Below the pieces are notes generated by a model. That model saw nothing but the letters and a program-made list of their open reading frames with translations. It was not told the DNA's origin and did not search any database. A program made the translations under genes and the position numbers. Shown here piece after piece: positions 53,302-62,172 of a DNA stretch of 64,000 nucleotides. The DNA is taken from the NCBI GenBank assembly GCA_029233925.1, contig JARGOX010000015.1, positions 1 to 64,000 of the forward strand, read 5' to 3'. The stretch comes from Rhizobiaceae bacterium. Its GTDB lineage: Bacteria > Pseudomonadota > Alphaproteobacteria > Rhizobiales > Rhizobiaceae. The first letter of the stretch is position 1. Each line of letters opens with the position of its first letter.

Positions 53302-54228
53302 ATGAGCGCCGAATTGGCAAAGCAAACGCAGGCAACACCCGCGCGCCGTCGTGGGCGGATCGGCGACCTGCTGGTACGCTGGTCGTTCATGGTGCCCGCC
53401 ATCCTGCTGCTATCCGTCATGCTTGCCTATCCGATTTTCTACACGATCGATATCAGCTTCTCACGCTTCGACATTTCCAGCTTCGGGGCGGGTGAGTGGG
53501 TCGGATGGGAAAACTACATTGAAGTGATGGACGACTACCGTTTCTGGGAATCCCTCAAGGTAACGATGATCTATCTGGTCATCGCCCTTCCCCTGCAGGT
53601 TGTGCTGGGCTTCAGCATTGCCTTTCTGATCAATGCCGAATGGGCAGGACGCGGCTTGATCCGGGCGCTGTTCATCATTCCCATGGTTGTTGCGCCTGTC
53701 GTTGCCGGCGGCATGTGGCGCATGATCCTCGACCCGCTCTGGGGCATCCTGAATTATTGGCTCGGCTTCATCGGTATCGGTCCGCTGGACTGGTTCGGCG
53801 ATCCGACCCTTGCCATGGCAGCCGTCATCATCATCGATACATGGCGGTGGACCCCCTTCATCGTACTGATCGCCACCGCCGCGCTGCTTGCACTGCCCAA
53901 GGATGTCTTTGAAGCGGCCAAGATTGACGGTGCCAACTGGTGGTCGACGCTGTGGTCCGTTGCCGTTCCGCTGCTGGTTCCGGTGATTGCCGCGACATTT
54001 GTCATTCGCTGGCTCGGCGCAGTCAAAATGTTCGATATCGTTCTCGCCGCGACCTATGGCGGGCCGGGAAAGGCAACCAACGTCATCAACCTGTTCATCT
54101 ATGAAGAGGCCTTCCGTTCGTTGCGTTTCGCAGAGTCGGCGGCCATGGCGGTCATCGTGCTGATTGTCACCATGGTATTGACCGGCCTGTTCCTGTACGG
54201 CAGCCGCAAACTGGAGGAACTGTTTTGA
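53302..54228 (+). CDS. ABC sugar transporter permease (MalF type)
   Basis: A 308-residue inner-membrane permease with six helices. It carries the EAA loop PKDVFEAAKIDGANWWSTLWSV near residue 205, which docks the ATPase. The N-terminal helix is SFMVPAILLLSVMLAYPIFY. It follows the small-subunit gene by 15 bases; the next permease overlaps its stop by four bases. Confidence 0.9.
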   Translation: MSAELAKQTQATPARRRGRIGDLLVRWSFMVPAILLLSVMLAYPIFYTIDISFSRFDISSFGAGEWVGWENYIEVMDDYRFWESLKVTMIYLVIALPLQVVLGFSIAFLINAEWAGRGLIRALFIIPMVVAPVVAGGMWRMILDPLWGILNYWLGFIGIGPLDWFGDPTLAMAAVIIIDTWRWTPFIVLIATAALLALPKDVFEAAKIDGANWWSTLWSVAVPLLVPVIAATFVIRWLGAVKMFDIVLAATYGGPGKATNVINLFIYEEAFRSLRFAESAAMAVIVLIVTMVLTGLFLYGSRKLEELF

Positions 54229-55085
54229 GCACTCCTATCTCCTCTACAGCCCACCGTACGCGTACATCCACCAGTCACCGACTGCGCGTCATGGGTGGTA
54301 TTGCTGTCAGCATCCTCTTTCTGTTTCCGATATACTGGATGGTCCTGACGTCGTTCAAACAACAGGTCGACATTTTCACGACACCTCCGAAGTTTCTCTT
54401 CATCCCCACCCTGGAAACCTATATCGAATACATGCAGCGGGCCGATATCACACGCCGCCTTGTCAATACGATCATCGTGGCCACGGGATCGGGATTGCTG
54501 TCCATCGTGGTGGGCGCCATGGCGGGCTATGCCCTTGCGCGGATCAGAATTCGCGGTGCGGCGACATTTGGCCTGCTTATTCTTCTGTCACGCGGCGTGC
54601 CTCCGATCGCTCTGGCCGTACCGATGTTTCTGGTGGCACGCAAGCTTGGCCTCACCGACAAACATATCACTTTGATCCTGGCCTATAGCACCTTCCTCAT
54701 TCCCTATGTGATGTGGCTGATGCGCAGCTTCTTTCTTTCGCTGCCGCGAGAACTGGAAGAATCGGCGATGATCGATGGCTGCTCGCGTTACGGAGCGCTG
54801 TTCAAGATCATCATACCCATTTCCCTTCCAGGACTGCTTTCGACGCTGATCTTCTCCATGATTCTGGCATGGGAGGAACTGCTCTTCGCACTCGTTTTGA
54901 CCAACCGGCATGCGTCCACCATCCCCGTTGCGATCGCCGGCATAGCGGGCGATACGGTCAATGGCGCCAACTGGGGCGCGCTGACTGCGGTGGGAACAAT
55001 CACCGTTGTACCTGTCGTGATCTTTGCACTCCTGGTCCAGAAGTGGCTTATTACAGGCTTGGCAGAAGGAGCTACGAAAGGATAG
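54225..55085 (+). CDS. ABC sugar transporter permease (MalG type)
   Basis: The second permease of the importer, 286 residues. It has the N-terminal GGIAVSILFLFPIYWMVLTSFK, and the EAA loop PRELEESAMIDGCSRYGALFKII near residue 185. ATGA overlap with the first permease (54225-54228) shows translational coupling. With the binding protein and ATPase it completes a CUT1-type importer. Confidence 0.9.
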   Translation: MSTPISSTAHRTRTSTSHRLRVMGGIAVSILFLFPIYWMVLTSFKQQVDIFTTPPKFLFIPTLETYIEYMQRADITRRLVNTIIVATGSGLLSIVVGAMAGYALARIRIRGAATFGLLILLSRGVPPIALAVPMFLVARKLGLTDKHITLILAYSTFLIPYVMWLMRSFFLSLPRELEESAMIDGCSRYGALFKIIIPISLPGLLSTLIFSMILAWEELLFALVLTNRHASTIPVAIAGIAGDTVNGANWGALTAVGTITVVPVVIFALLVQKWLITGLAEGATKG

Positions 55086-55126
55086 ATCAAATGCATCTGC
55101 CCTTTCGAGCAATAGGGATTGAGCCC

Positions 55127-55810
55127 ATGAATAATCCAAAAAAATATATGACCAAGGCCGAGGTGGCCCGCAACCACATACAGTCGATGATCCTGAACGG
55201 TGTCGTCGGCCCCGGAGACCGTATCACCACCCGTGAAGTCTCCGATGCGCTGGGGATCAGTGAAACGCCGATCCGTGAGGCCATTCGGGCTCTGGCATCT
55301 GAGGGATGGCTGGAGGTCCAGAACCACATCGGTGCTGTTGTACAGGGGCTCATCACCGAGCAGATCAGGGAAATCAGCGCGTTACGCGGCCTGATCTGTG
55401 GCTTGGCGATTGAACTGGGCGCATCGGATTTCGATGCCGAGCGCCTCAACCGGCTCGACGAGAATATCGAGGCCTATGCCAAGGCTCTGGCGATTGAGGA
55501 TTATCAACAGGTGGCGGACCTGAACTATGCGTTTCACGAAACGCTGTGCGACAGTTCGCACTCGCCCTGGTGCCGCAGGCAATTGGAAAACATGCATGGC
55601 CTGATGTCGGCGCAGCGCCACGGCATTCCGCCGCAGCACAATCGCCTTGATGAAGCGTTGGAGGAACACCGGCGCATCCGCGACAGTCTGCGGGCAGGAA
55701 ATTTCAAGGCCGCAGCCGACATCGTAAAACAACATGAAAAAAACACCGGAGATTTCCTGATCACCATGATCAGCGAAATGCCGGCTGGCGGGAAACAAAG
55801 GCAGGCCTGA
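55127..55810 (+). CDS. GntR/FadR-type transcriptional regulator
   Basis: A 227-residue regulator with an N-terminal winged HTH (residues 15-75, including HIQSMILNGVVGPGDRITTREV then SDALGISETPIREAIRALAS) and a helical FCD ligand domain with conserved Asp/His metal-type residues (NYAFHETLCDSS, LEEHRRIRDSLRAG). It lies between the second permease and the ATPase, so the locus is probably one unit. The ATG at 55127 follows AGGGA; 55091 and 55148 are also in frame. It is the best candidate for the protein binding ATATTCTATAGAATAT at 48355. Confidence 0.88.
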   Translation: MNNPKKYMTKAEVARNHIQSMILNGVVGPGDRITTREVSDALGISETPIREAIRALASEGWLEVQNHIGAVVQGLITEQIREISALRGLICGLAIELGASDFDAERLNRLDENIEAYAKALAIEDYQQVADLNYAFHETLCDSSHSPWCRRQLENMHGLMSAQRHGIPPQHNRLDEALEEHRRIRDSLRAGNFKAAADIVKQHEKNTGDFLITMISEMPAGGKQRQA

Positions 55811-55860
55811 CCGGCTTGCCCGTTACGCGAAAGCCGCGTGACAGCAAAGGGAGAATTTCA

Positions 55861-56934
55861 ATGAGTACGGTGCAGATACGTGACGCGAGGAAATCCTATG
55901 GTGCCGTCGAGGTTCTGCATGGGGTGTCGCTCGATATTGAAGATGGCGAATTCGTCGCGCTTGTCGGGCCGTCCGGCTGTGGCAAGTCCACCCTGTTGCG
56001 GATGATTGCCGGTCTTGAGGACATAACCGGCGGCGATATCCTGATTGGCGACCGCGTGGTCAATCATATCGCGCCGAAGGATCGCGACATTGCGATGGTT
56101 TTTCAGAACTACGCGCTCTACCCCCACAAGAATGTGCGCGACAACATGGGCTTTGCGCTTCGTCAGCGCCGTATTCGCAAAGCTGAAATAGAACAGCGGG
56201 TCAACAATACCGCACAGATTCTCGGACTGGAAAACCTGCTCGACCGCAAACCAAGGCAGCTTTCCGGTGGCCAGCGCCAGAGGGTGGCCATGGGCCGTGC
56301 CATCGTGCGTGATCCCAATGTGTTCCTGTTTGACGAGCCGCTGTCCAACCTGGACGCCAAGCTGCGCGTCCAGATGCGTTCGGAAATCAAGGAATTGCAC
56401 CAGCGCCTCAAGACGACAACAATCTATGTGACGCACGATCAGATCGAGGCAATGACACTGGCCGACCGGGTTGTGGTGATGAATGGCGGTGTGGTTGAGC
56501 AGGAAGGCTCGCCGCTCGACCTCTACGACAATCCGGCAAGCCTCTTCGTCGCGGCATTCATTGGCTCGCCACCAATGAACTTCCTCGAAGGCGACCTTGT
56601 CGGCGGCACAAACCTTGTCCTTGCCGATTCAACCGCCCTGCCGCTGCCGATCGGCGACCCGAAGGGAAGGTCCCGCGTCACGGTCGGCATCCGTCCCGAG
56701 CATTTCACCATCGCTGATTCAGGCTGGCCTGCGACCGTCTCCGTCGTCGAACCGACCGGTTCGGAAACCCAGATCACAGCCCGCCTGGCAGGCCATATCG
56801 TCCGCATCCTCATTCGCGGACGCACGGCAACAAAGCCCGGCGAAACCATCCACCTCGCCATCGCCCCGGAATATGTCCACCTCTTCGACGCCGCACCTGT
56901 GCCTCAGCTGGCGGAACTGGAGGATGTTGCGTGA
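55861..56934 (+). CDS. ABC sugar transporter ATPase (UgpC/MsmK type)
   Basis: A 357-residue ATPase. Walker A is GPSGCGKST (residues 37-45), the Q-loop VFQNYALYPHKNV, the ABC signature LSGGQRQRVAMGRA, Walker B VFLFDEPLSNLDAKL and the H-loop VTHDQIEAMTLADR. The C-terminal 120 residues form the OB/TOBE domain (IRPEHFTIADSG). GGGAGAA precedes the ATG. It is the last gene of the locus. Confidence 0.92.
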   Translation: MSTVQIRDARKSYGAVEVLHGVSLDIEDGEFVALVGPSGCGKSTLLRMIAGLEDITGGDILIGDRVVNHIAPKDRDIAMVFQNYALYPHKNVRDNMGFALRQRRIRKAEIEQRVNNTAQILGLENLLDRKPRQLSGGQRQRVAMGRAIVRDPNVFLFDEPLSNLDAKLRVQMRSEIKELHQRLKTTTIYVTHDQIEAMTLADRVVVMNGGVVEQEGSPLDLYDNPASLFVAAFIGSPPMNFLEGDLVGGTNLVLADSTALPLPIGDPKGRSRVTVGIRPEHFTIADSGWPATVSVVEPTGSETQITARLAGHIVRILIRGRTATKPGETIHLAIAPEYVHLFDAAPVPQLAELEDVA

Positions 56935-57239
56935 TCGGGATGGAGGTGGAATTTGGGACGATATGTTCATATCTTTCAGCACCGCCTTTTTCCATGGATT
57001 CCTGCCGCGTTAAGGCACAATCACGCGCGCGGCAGCTTTTCCTTCATCGCAGACCCCGCAGACGCGGCAACCGAACATGGAATTGCAACAGACCACCCTT
57101 CCATCAAAGCCATGCAGAACACTCTGAAAAAACTCACTGGAATCGCCAGTGGCGACAGTTGATCTCAGCCATGCATGGCGGACAAACTGTGAATGAAGCC
57201 TTGTCCGCCTGTGGCCTCTTTGAGGCACATGCAAGCAGC
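56935..57239. other. 305-bp convergent gap
   Basis: This lies between the ends of the ABC ATPase and the LacI gene, which face each other. I see no gene, strong hairpin or T-run that would serve as an obvious bidirectional terminator. Confidence 0.4.
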
Positions 57240-58247
57240 TTACGGGGTTACGTCCACAACCGTTGCCCGCTCGACAATTTCCGCATCGAAAACAGTCTTC
57301 AAGCCCGAATTTGCAACCTGACCGGTCGCCAGTGAATGCGCCAGAATGCCGGCTGCCGCTCCGATTTCCCGCAAGGGCTGGCGCACTGTCGTCAGTTTCG
57401 GGGTCAGATGGCTGGCCACATTGACGTCATCGAAACCGAGAATGGAGATTTCCTCCGGCACCCGGATGCAGCGCCGCCGGCAGGTCTCCATTGCGCCGGC
57501 GGCCATTTCATCATTGTGACAGAAGAGCGCAGTGAAAGGCTTTTGCGTGTCGAGCAGATGCGCCATGGCTGCCTCGCCACCGGCTTCATGGAAATCACCT
57601 TCGGCCACAAGATCCGCATCAAGCGTGATGCTGGCCTGCGCCAGGCCTTGAGTAAATCCCTTCAAACGGTCCTTCGCCTGATAGAATTTCATCGGGCCGG
57701 TGATGGTTGCAATCTGGTGATGCCCTTTCGAGATCAGATATTCCGCCGCAAGGCGGCCGCCCTGCACATTGTCCAGATAGACACAGCGGTCCGCATGGCT
57801 TTTCAGGTAGCGGTTCAGCAATACGGACGTGGGTTGACGGTCAAGAAGCACAGCCAGTTCATCGTCTTCCAGATTGTCCGCATGCACGACAACGCCATCG
57901 CATTGCCGGTCAAGCAGCGAAAACCAGGCCTGGCGCTCGCCTTCCGAGGTCGCCTGACTGGATTCGGCAATGGTCTTGTAGCCGACGTTCCGCAAGGCCA
58001 TCTCGACACCCTCCAGCATGAAGCCGTAATAGACGGATGCAAAATTGTTGATCACCACGCCGATCGTGCGCGATGAGCGGCTGGCAAGATCCCGCGCCAC
58101 CAGATTGGGGCGGTACCCCAGTCGTTCGATGACCTCCAGCACGCGCTCGCGTGTCCTGACGCCCACAACTTCCGGATTGTTGATGACACGCGACACGGTT
58201 GCGGTTGAAACCCCTGCCTGTCGGGATACCTGCAGTATTGTCACCAT
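57240..58247 (-). CDS. LacI family transcriptional regulator
   Basis: A 335-residue regulator. The N-terminal HTH is LQVSRQAGVSTATVSRVIN with the hinge region VARDLASRSSRTIGVV, followed by a periplasmic-binding-protein-like sugar domain (GHHQIATITGPMKFYQAKDRL and FCHNDEMAAGAMETCRR). It starts ATG at 58247. It faces the end of the sugar locus and probably senses a related sugar. A near-perfect operator-like palindrome lies 80 bases upstream. Confidence 0.88.
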   Translation of the reverse strand: MVTILQVSRQAGVSTATVSRVINNPEVVGVRTRERVLEVIERLGYRPNLVARDLASRSSRTIGVVINNFASVYYGFMLEGVEMALRNVGYKTIAESSQATSEGERQAWFSLLDRQCDGVVVHADNLEDDELAVLLDRQPTSVLLNRYLKSHADRCVYLDNVQGGRLAAEYLISKGHHQIATITGPMKFYQAKDRLKGFTQGLAQASITLDADLVAEGDFHEAGGEAAMAHLLDTQKPFTALFCHNDEMAAGAMETCRRRCIRVPEEISILGFDDVNVASHLTPKLTTVRQPLREIGAAAGILAHSLATGQVANSGLKTVFDAEIVERATVVDVTP

Positions 58248-58325
58248 CGGTCAATGGCCATGTCGCAATCTCCTCCAAACCTGCACTGAGTCCTGCAGCA
58301 GGCTTTGATACCGATTTCTGCCATA

Positions 58326-58339
58326 TGTATCCGGTTACA
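58326..58339. promoter_or_regulatory. LacI-type operator candidate
   Basis: TGTATCCGGTTACA is a 14-bp palindrome with one mismatched pair, with the central CCGG of LacI-family sites. It lies about 80 bases upstream of the LacI start, suggesting autoregulation. I did not find the same sequence at 48.3 kb. Confidence 0.55.
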
Positions 58340-58506
58340 TCAAGAAAATAGGGCAGGCAAATCCATTTGATGCAGGCAGATGACGGGATCGCTGACTGCC
58401 TTCCGATTCTTGGCTTGGTTCTTCTGGAACCGATTGCCTTGCTGCCCTTCTCATCGCTCGCCACGGCCGGAGGAGCCGACGCAAGATTTATACCAAAGAT
58501 CAATGA

Positions 58507-58908
58507 TCAGGATCCATCATTCGTGCTGAAATGTGCCGCCATGGGCTTCCAGTAGCGCTCGTGCCACCCGCCAGCCAGATGCTCCGTCATCTCTTCAGGA
58601 CATCCGGACTGGTCCAGGGTCACCAGGGTTCCCGCGCCTTCGGCTTCCAGTTTGATGCGAAGCAAGGTGTACAGCCCCTCCTCCCAACCGGCAACGCGCC
58701 ATGCCTGTACGATCTTTCGGCCGGGCTCCAGTTCCAAATTGCGCGCCGTGATCTGACCATCATGCATTTCGACCGACCCGCCGATTTCGGTGGAAATCCG
58801 CGATGCGCCTCCGGTCAAGGCGCTGTGATGTTTTTCGCTCATGAATGCCTGGTAGACATCCTGCGGTTTGGCATTGATCGAAACTTGCTGATGAATATGC
58901 GTCGACAT
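58507..58908 (-). CDS. SRPBCC (AHSA1-like) family protein
   Basis: A 133-residue START-like protein, with the pattern HQQVSINAKPQDVYQAFMS, GASRISTEIGGSVEMHDG and the C-terminal HLAGGWHERYWKPMAAHF. The ATG at 58908 follows GGAGA at seven bases. It is divergent from an ArsR gene with a 30-base dyad between them, so the two are likely co-regulated. A second SRPBCC gene lies directly after the ArsR gene. Confidence 0.82.
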   Translation of the reverse strand: MSTHIHQQVSINAKPQDVYQAFMSEKHHSALTGGASRISTEIGGSVEMHDGQITARNLELEPGRKIVQAWRVAGWEEGLYTLLRIKLEAEGAGTLVTLDQSGCPEEMTEHLAGGWHERYWKPMAAHFSTNDGS

Positions 58909-58940
58909 GGCAGATCTCCGTGCAATTGATGGGTTTTCAT

Positions 58941-58970
58941 ATAACATTCAACCAAAAGGTTGAGTGTTAT
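58941..58970. promoter_or_regulatory. 30-base dyad between SRPBCC and ArsR genes
   Basis: ATAACATTCAACC (58941-58953) and GGTTGAGTGTTAT (58958-58970) are inverted repeats matching at 12 of 13 positions around AAAA. The dyad overlaps the ArsR start codon (58969). This fits an ArsR dimer site controlling both divergent genes. Confidence 0.72.
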
Positions 58971-59379
58971 GCAAGGTAAAACGCAGATTGCAAAAATGAA
59001 CCAATTGTCCGAGGCGCAAATGGACCGAATTTTTCAGGCGCTGGCCGACCCCACAAGGCGCGCCATCATCAAGCGACTGACGGTGGCGCCACAGCGTGTG
59101 ACAGATCTGGCCGAACCTTTCGACATGTCCCTCAATGCCGTTTCCAAACATCTCAAGACGCTGGAAAAAGCCGAACTGATCGACCGCGACAACAGGGGCA
59201 GAACCTCCATTTGCTCCCTGCGGACAGAGCCGCTGCAAAACGTTCAGGAATGGCTGGATCAATATGCGCATTTCTGGGGCAGCAATCTGGACGCCTTCTC
59301 GCGGCATATGGAGCAGGCTTCACACACGGATGGCATTGCCAAGGCGGACAACACCAAAGATGGCGATGATCATGAATGA
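58969..59379 (+). CDS. ArsR family winged-helix regulator
   Basis: A 136-residue regulator of the ArsR/SmtB group. The winged HTH is IFQALADPTRRAIIKRL, then VTDLAEPFDMSLNAVSKHLKTLEKAELI. It lacks the classical metal-binding cysteine motif (ELCVCDL), so it is probably not a metal sensor; relatives paired with SRPBCC genes are common. The stop overlaps the following SRPBCC start by 8 bases. The start is ATG 58969 or TTG 58960. Confidence 0.85.
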   Translation: MQGKTQIAKMNQLSEAQMDRIFQALADPTRRAIIKRLTVAPQRVTDLAEPFDMSLNAVSKHLKTLEKAELIDRDNRGRTSICSLRTEPLQNVQEWLDQYAHFWGSNLDAFSRHMEQASHTDGIAKADNTKDGDDHE

Positions 59380-59854
59380 AAGCCCCTCTCCAAGCCTGTC
59401 GCTGGTTGTGCGCCGTCTCGTCGCCGGCGATCCAGCTGCGGCCTTTGCCGCGTGGACAGACCCGGACCAGATCAAATCCTGGTGGGGACCGGACAATGTG
59501 GATTGCCTGCAATGTCAGGTGGATCTGCGGGTTGGCGGATCATACGCCATCGCCAATCGCTTTGCCGACGGCTCCATCGTATGGATCAGGGGTGAATATA
59601 CCCGGATCGAGCCACCGCATCTGGTCGCCTATACCTGGCGGACAGGCCCGGAAAGACCTGCCGATCCGCGCACCGACGAAAGTGTCACCGTGCGTTTTGT
59701 CGCCAAAGAGGATCAGACGGAGGTCATCATCACCCATAGACGGCTGGCCGATCAGAGCGTCCTTGCCTCGCATGAAAACGGCTGGGCTGGCTGCCTGGTT
59801 GGATTTTCCGAATACCTCGCCAGGCCCAACAGAAACGATCCCGGTTTGCGCTGA
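59372..59854 (+). CDS. SRPBCC (AHSA1-like) family protein
   Basis: A 160-residue protein of the activator-of-Hsp90 ATPase-like START group. Features include LVAGDPAAAFAAWTDPDQIKSWWGPDN, GGSYAIANRFADGSIVWIRGEY and IEPPHLVAYTW, and ENGWAGCLVGFSEYL at the end. The start is probably ATG 59372; ATGs at 59360 and 59366 are in frame. It overlaps the ArsR gene end and is translationally coupled to it. Confidence 0.83.
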   Translation: MNESPSPSLSLVVRRLVAGDPAAAFAAWTDPDQIKSWWGPDNVDCLQCQVDLRVGGSYAIANRFADGSIVWIRGEYTRIEPPHLVAYTWRTGPERPADPRTDESVTVRFVAKEDQTEVIITHRRLADQSVLASHENGWAGCLVGFSEYLARPNRNDPGLR

Positions 59855-59917
59855 GTCAAAGCGCGCGCTGCCACTGAAAGCTATCATGCAGTTCATTCAA
59901 CATAATGGGCCAATAAC

Positions 59918-60502
59918 ATGAAAAAAATCGCCATTATTCAGGGGCACCCCGATCCGGAAGGCGGGCATCTCTGCCATGCTTTGGCTGATGACTATGGCGA
60001 TGGCGCAAGGGCCGCCGGCCACAGCGTCACGATCATTGATGTGGCCCATATCGATTTCCCGCTGCTGCGCAGTCAACAGAACTGGGAGGCTGGCCGCAGC
60101 GCAACCCCGCCGGGCCTGCTTGCAGCGCAGGACAGTTGCATTGCCGCAGACCATTTGGTGCTGATTTATCCCCTGTGGTGCGGCACCATGCCTGCGCTGC
60201 TCAAGGGTTTCATTGAACAGGTTTTTCGCCCGGGCGTTGTCGTCAGCCAGGACAAATCCTTCCCCAAGGGCCTGATGAAGGGAAAATCCGCCCGGATCAT
60301 TGTGACCATGGGCATGCCGGTTCTTGCCTATCGCTTGTATTTCCGTGCCCACAGCCTGAAAAACCTGCAACGCAATATTCTGGGGATGGTCGGCATCAAG
60401 CCCGCCCGCAGTTCACTGTTTGGAATGGTGGACAATGCCAATGATAAAAAGCGCAAACAATGGTTTGACTCGATGCGAACCCTCGGTGGCAAGGCCATCT
60501 GA
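59918..60502 (+). CDS. Flavodoxin-fold NAD(P)H dehydrogenase (quinone reductase-like)
   Basis: A 194-residue protein of the NQO1/KefF-type flavodoxin-like family. The FMN-binding loops are KIAIIQGHPDPEGGHLCHAL at the N-terminus and LIYPLWCGTMPALLKGFIEQVF in the middle. The C-terminal part carries RARSLKN-like contacts (YFRAHSLKNLQRNIL). It is 63 bases after the SRPBCC gene on the same strand, and could be an oxidative-stress partner of it. Confidence 0.84.
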   Translation: MKKIAIIQGHPDPEGGHLCHALADDYGDGARAAGHSVTIIDVAHIDFPLLRSQQNWEAGRSATPPGLLAAQDSCIAADHLVLIYPLWCGTMPALLKGFIEQVFRPGVVVSQDKSFPKGLMKGKSARIIVTMGMPVLAYRLYFRAHSLKNLQRNILGMVGIKPARSSLFGMVDNANDKKRKQWFDSMRTLGGKAI

Positions 60503-60628
60503 TTTCCCTTCGGTCAGGCAGAACAATTGAGCGAGTTACAAACCCGGGAGGCGGGTGAAGGACCATGGCTGCTGTGACGGGCATTCCAGCGCAATCAGCG
60601 TCAGAACCACTCACTACGGCACCTTCCT

Positions 60629-61930
60629 TCAACCGAAATAGGCCAGCCCCACGCCAAGCAAAGCCGACATGGTCAGCACCCGCAGCATGCCCCAGTGAAA
60701 CCACAGCATCAACACGCCGCTGAGCAAGGCCAGAGCGATCACCCGCCAGTCGAGTGAGGCAACATCGGGTTGCCACAGGGTCACCGGTCCGTAGCGGGTC
60801 GGCGTGACATCGCGAAAGAACACATGAAGGGCAAACCAGATCGACAGGTTGAGGATGACACCCACGACGGCTGCCGTGATGGCTGACAAGGCCCCCTGCA
60901 GGCGTGGCTGCGCGCCGATCCAGTCGATATAGGGTGCGCCGGCAAATATCCACAGAAAACAGGGCGCGAAGGTCGCCCACAACGTCACCACAGCGCCAGC
61001 CAAGCCCAGGCCAAGACCGCCCTGCCCGTAGGCTGAAAGAAAGCCGACAAATTCCGTCACCAGGATCAGCGGCCCAGGTGTGGTCTCGGCCAGTCCGAGC
61101 CCATCCATCATGGCGCCGGCCGTCAGCCAGCCATAGTGGTGCACCACGTCCTGCGCCATATAGGCCAGCACCGCATAGGCACCGCCGAAGGTAACGACGG
61201 CCAAGCGCGAGAAGAAAAAGCCCAACTGGCTGAGAATCGGTTGCCCCGACGAGGCCCCCACCAGCAGGAGCGGCAGCCACCAGATTACCAGCCATGACAG
61301 CACCGTCATCAGCGTTTTGGCCGGCGCCACCTTGATGGTTTGCTTCTTGCCTGACGATTGCATCTTTTTGGAGGTTGTGAAAAAGCCATAGAGCGCCGCC
61401 AGCAAAATGAGCAACGGATAGGGCAATTGCAGAAAGAATATGCCGACAAAGGCCAATGCGGCGATGACCCAGTGGCCCGGCCGGTTCAGGGCCCTTTTCG
61501 ACACCCGCAAAAGTGCCTCGATCACAATCACCACGACGGTTGCCTTGATGCCGAGAAACAGCGCCTCAACCACCGGCACATTGCCGAGCATCCCATAGAT
61601 CACCGCAAGCGCTGCGATAACCACAGCGCCAGGCACAACAAAAAGCAGTCCCGCGACAAGGCCGCCGGCTACGCCATGCAGCCGCCAACCGGCATAGGTT
61701 GCCAGTTGCATGGCTTCAGGGCCCGGCAAGAGCATGCAGAAGCTGAGAGCATTGAGAAATTGCTTCTCGGACAGCCAGCCTTTTTCCTCAACCAGCATGC
61801 GATGCATCAAAGCAATCTGTGCCGCCGGGCCACCAAAGGACAATATGCCGATCTTACCGAAAACCGGCGTAACTTCGGCAAGACTGCGAGACGAATGCTT
61901 TCCATACTCCGCTCCATCGCTTTCAGCCAT
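60629..61930 (-). CDS. chrA: Chromate transporter ChrA (two-domain)
   Basis: A 433-residue inner-membrane chromate efflux protein. It has two homologous CHR halves: in the first FGKIGILSFGGPAAQIALMH and ALSFCMLLPGPEAMQLATYAG, in the second FSRLAVVTFGGAYAVLAYMAQ and GLAETTPGPLILVTEFVGF. Together they give about ten to twelve helices. The frame is open to 62278, but the ATG at 61930 after GGAG fits family N-termini. ChrA-type proteins export chromate or move sulfate-like anions; no chrB is beside it. Confidence 0.88.
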   Translation of the reverse strand: MAESDGAEYGKHSSRSLAEVTPVFGKIGILSFGGPAAQIALMHRMLVEEKGWLSEKQFLNALSFCMLLPGPEAMQLATYAGWRLHGVAGGLVAGLLFVVPGAVVIAALAVIYGMLGNVPVVEALFLGIKATVVVIVIEALLRVSKRALNRPGHWVIAALAFVGIFFLQLPYPLLILLAALYGFFTTSKKMQSSGKKQTIKVAPAKTLMTVLSWLVIWWLPLLLVGASSGQPILSQLGFFFSRLAVVTFGGAYAVLAYMAQDVVHHYGWLTAGAMMDGLGLAETTPGPLILVTEFVGFLSAYGQGGLGLGLAGAVVTLWATFAPCFLWIFAGAPYIDWIGAQPRLQGALSAITAAVVGVILNLSIWFALHVFFRDVTPTRYGPVTLWQPDVASLDWRVIALALLSGVLMLWFHWGMLRVLTMSALLGVGLAYFG

Positions 61931-62172
61931 CACATCAACTCCGTGCCGCGATTGCAGAAGCAAATCCGGGATCTGTGTGAATGATGCTTTGCAAATATGC
62001 GAAGGCGGCGTCAACCCGATTTGTGGCGTGTGGAGGCATGACCTGCGGCCCCTTACACCGGCAAACGCATTTTTGCGCACCGTCTCTGCCGAAATCGGTC
62101 CCGGCACAGGGTCCAGCCCTTCAAACATCGCATCAACCCGTCTATACTGCGGTCTGAAACCGGGAGGAACGC

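Noticed and set aside
58969-59379. Metal-sensing ArsR
   Set aside because: The classical ELCVCDL-type metal-binding cysteines are absent, and no arsenic or metal resistance gene is adjacent; chrA at 60.6 kb is on the other strand.
60396-61295. 299-codon minus-strand frame over the chromate transporter
   Set aside because: It is a different frame of the same strand as chrA, and only chrA shows family motifs.
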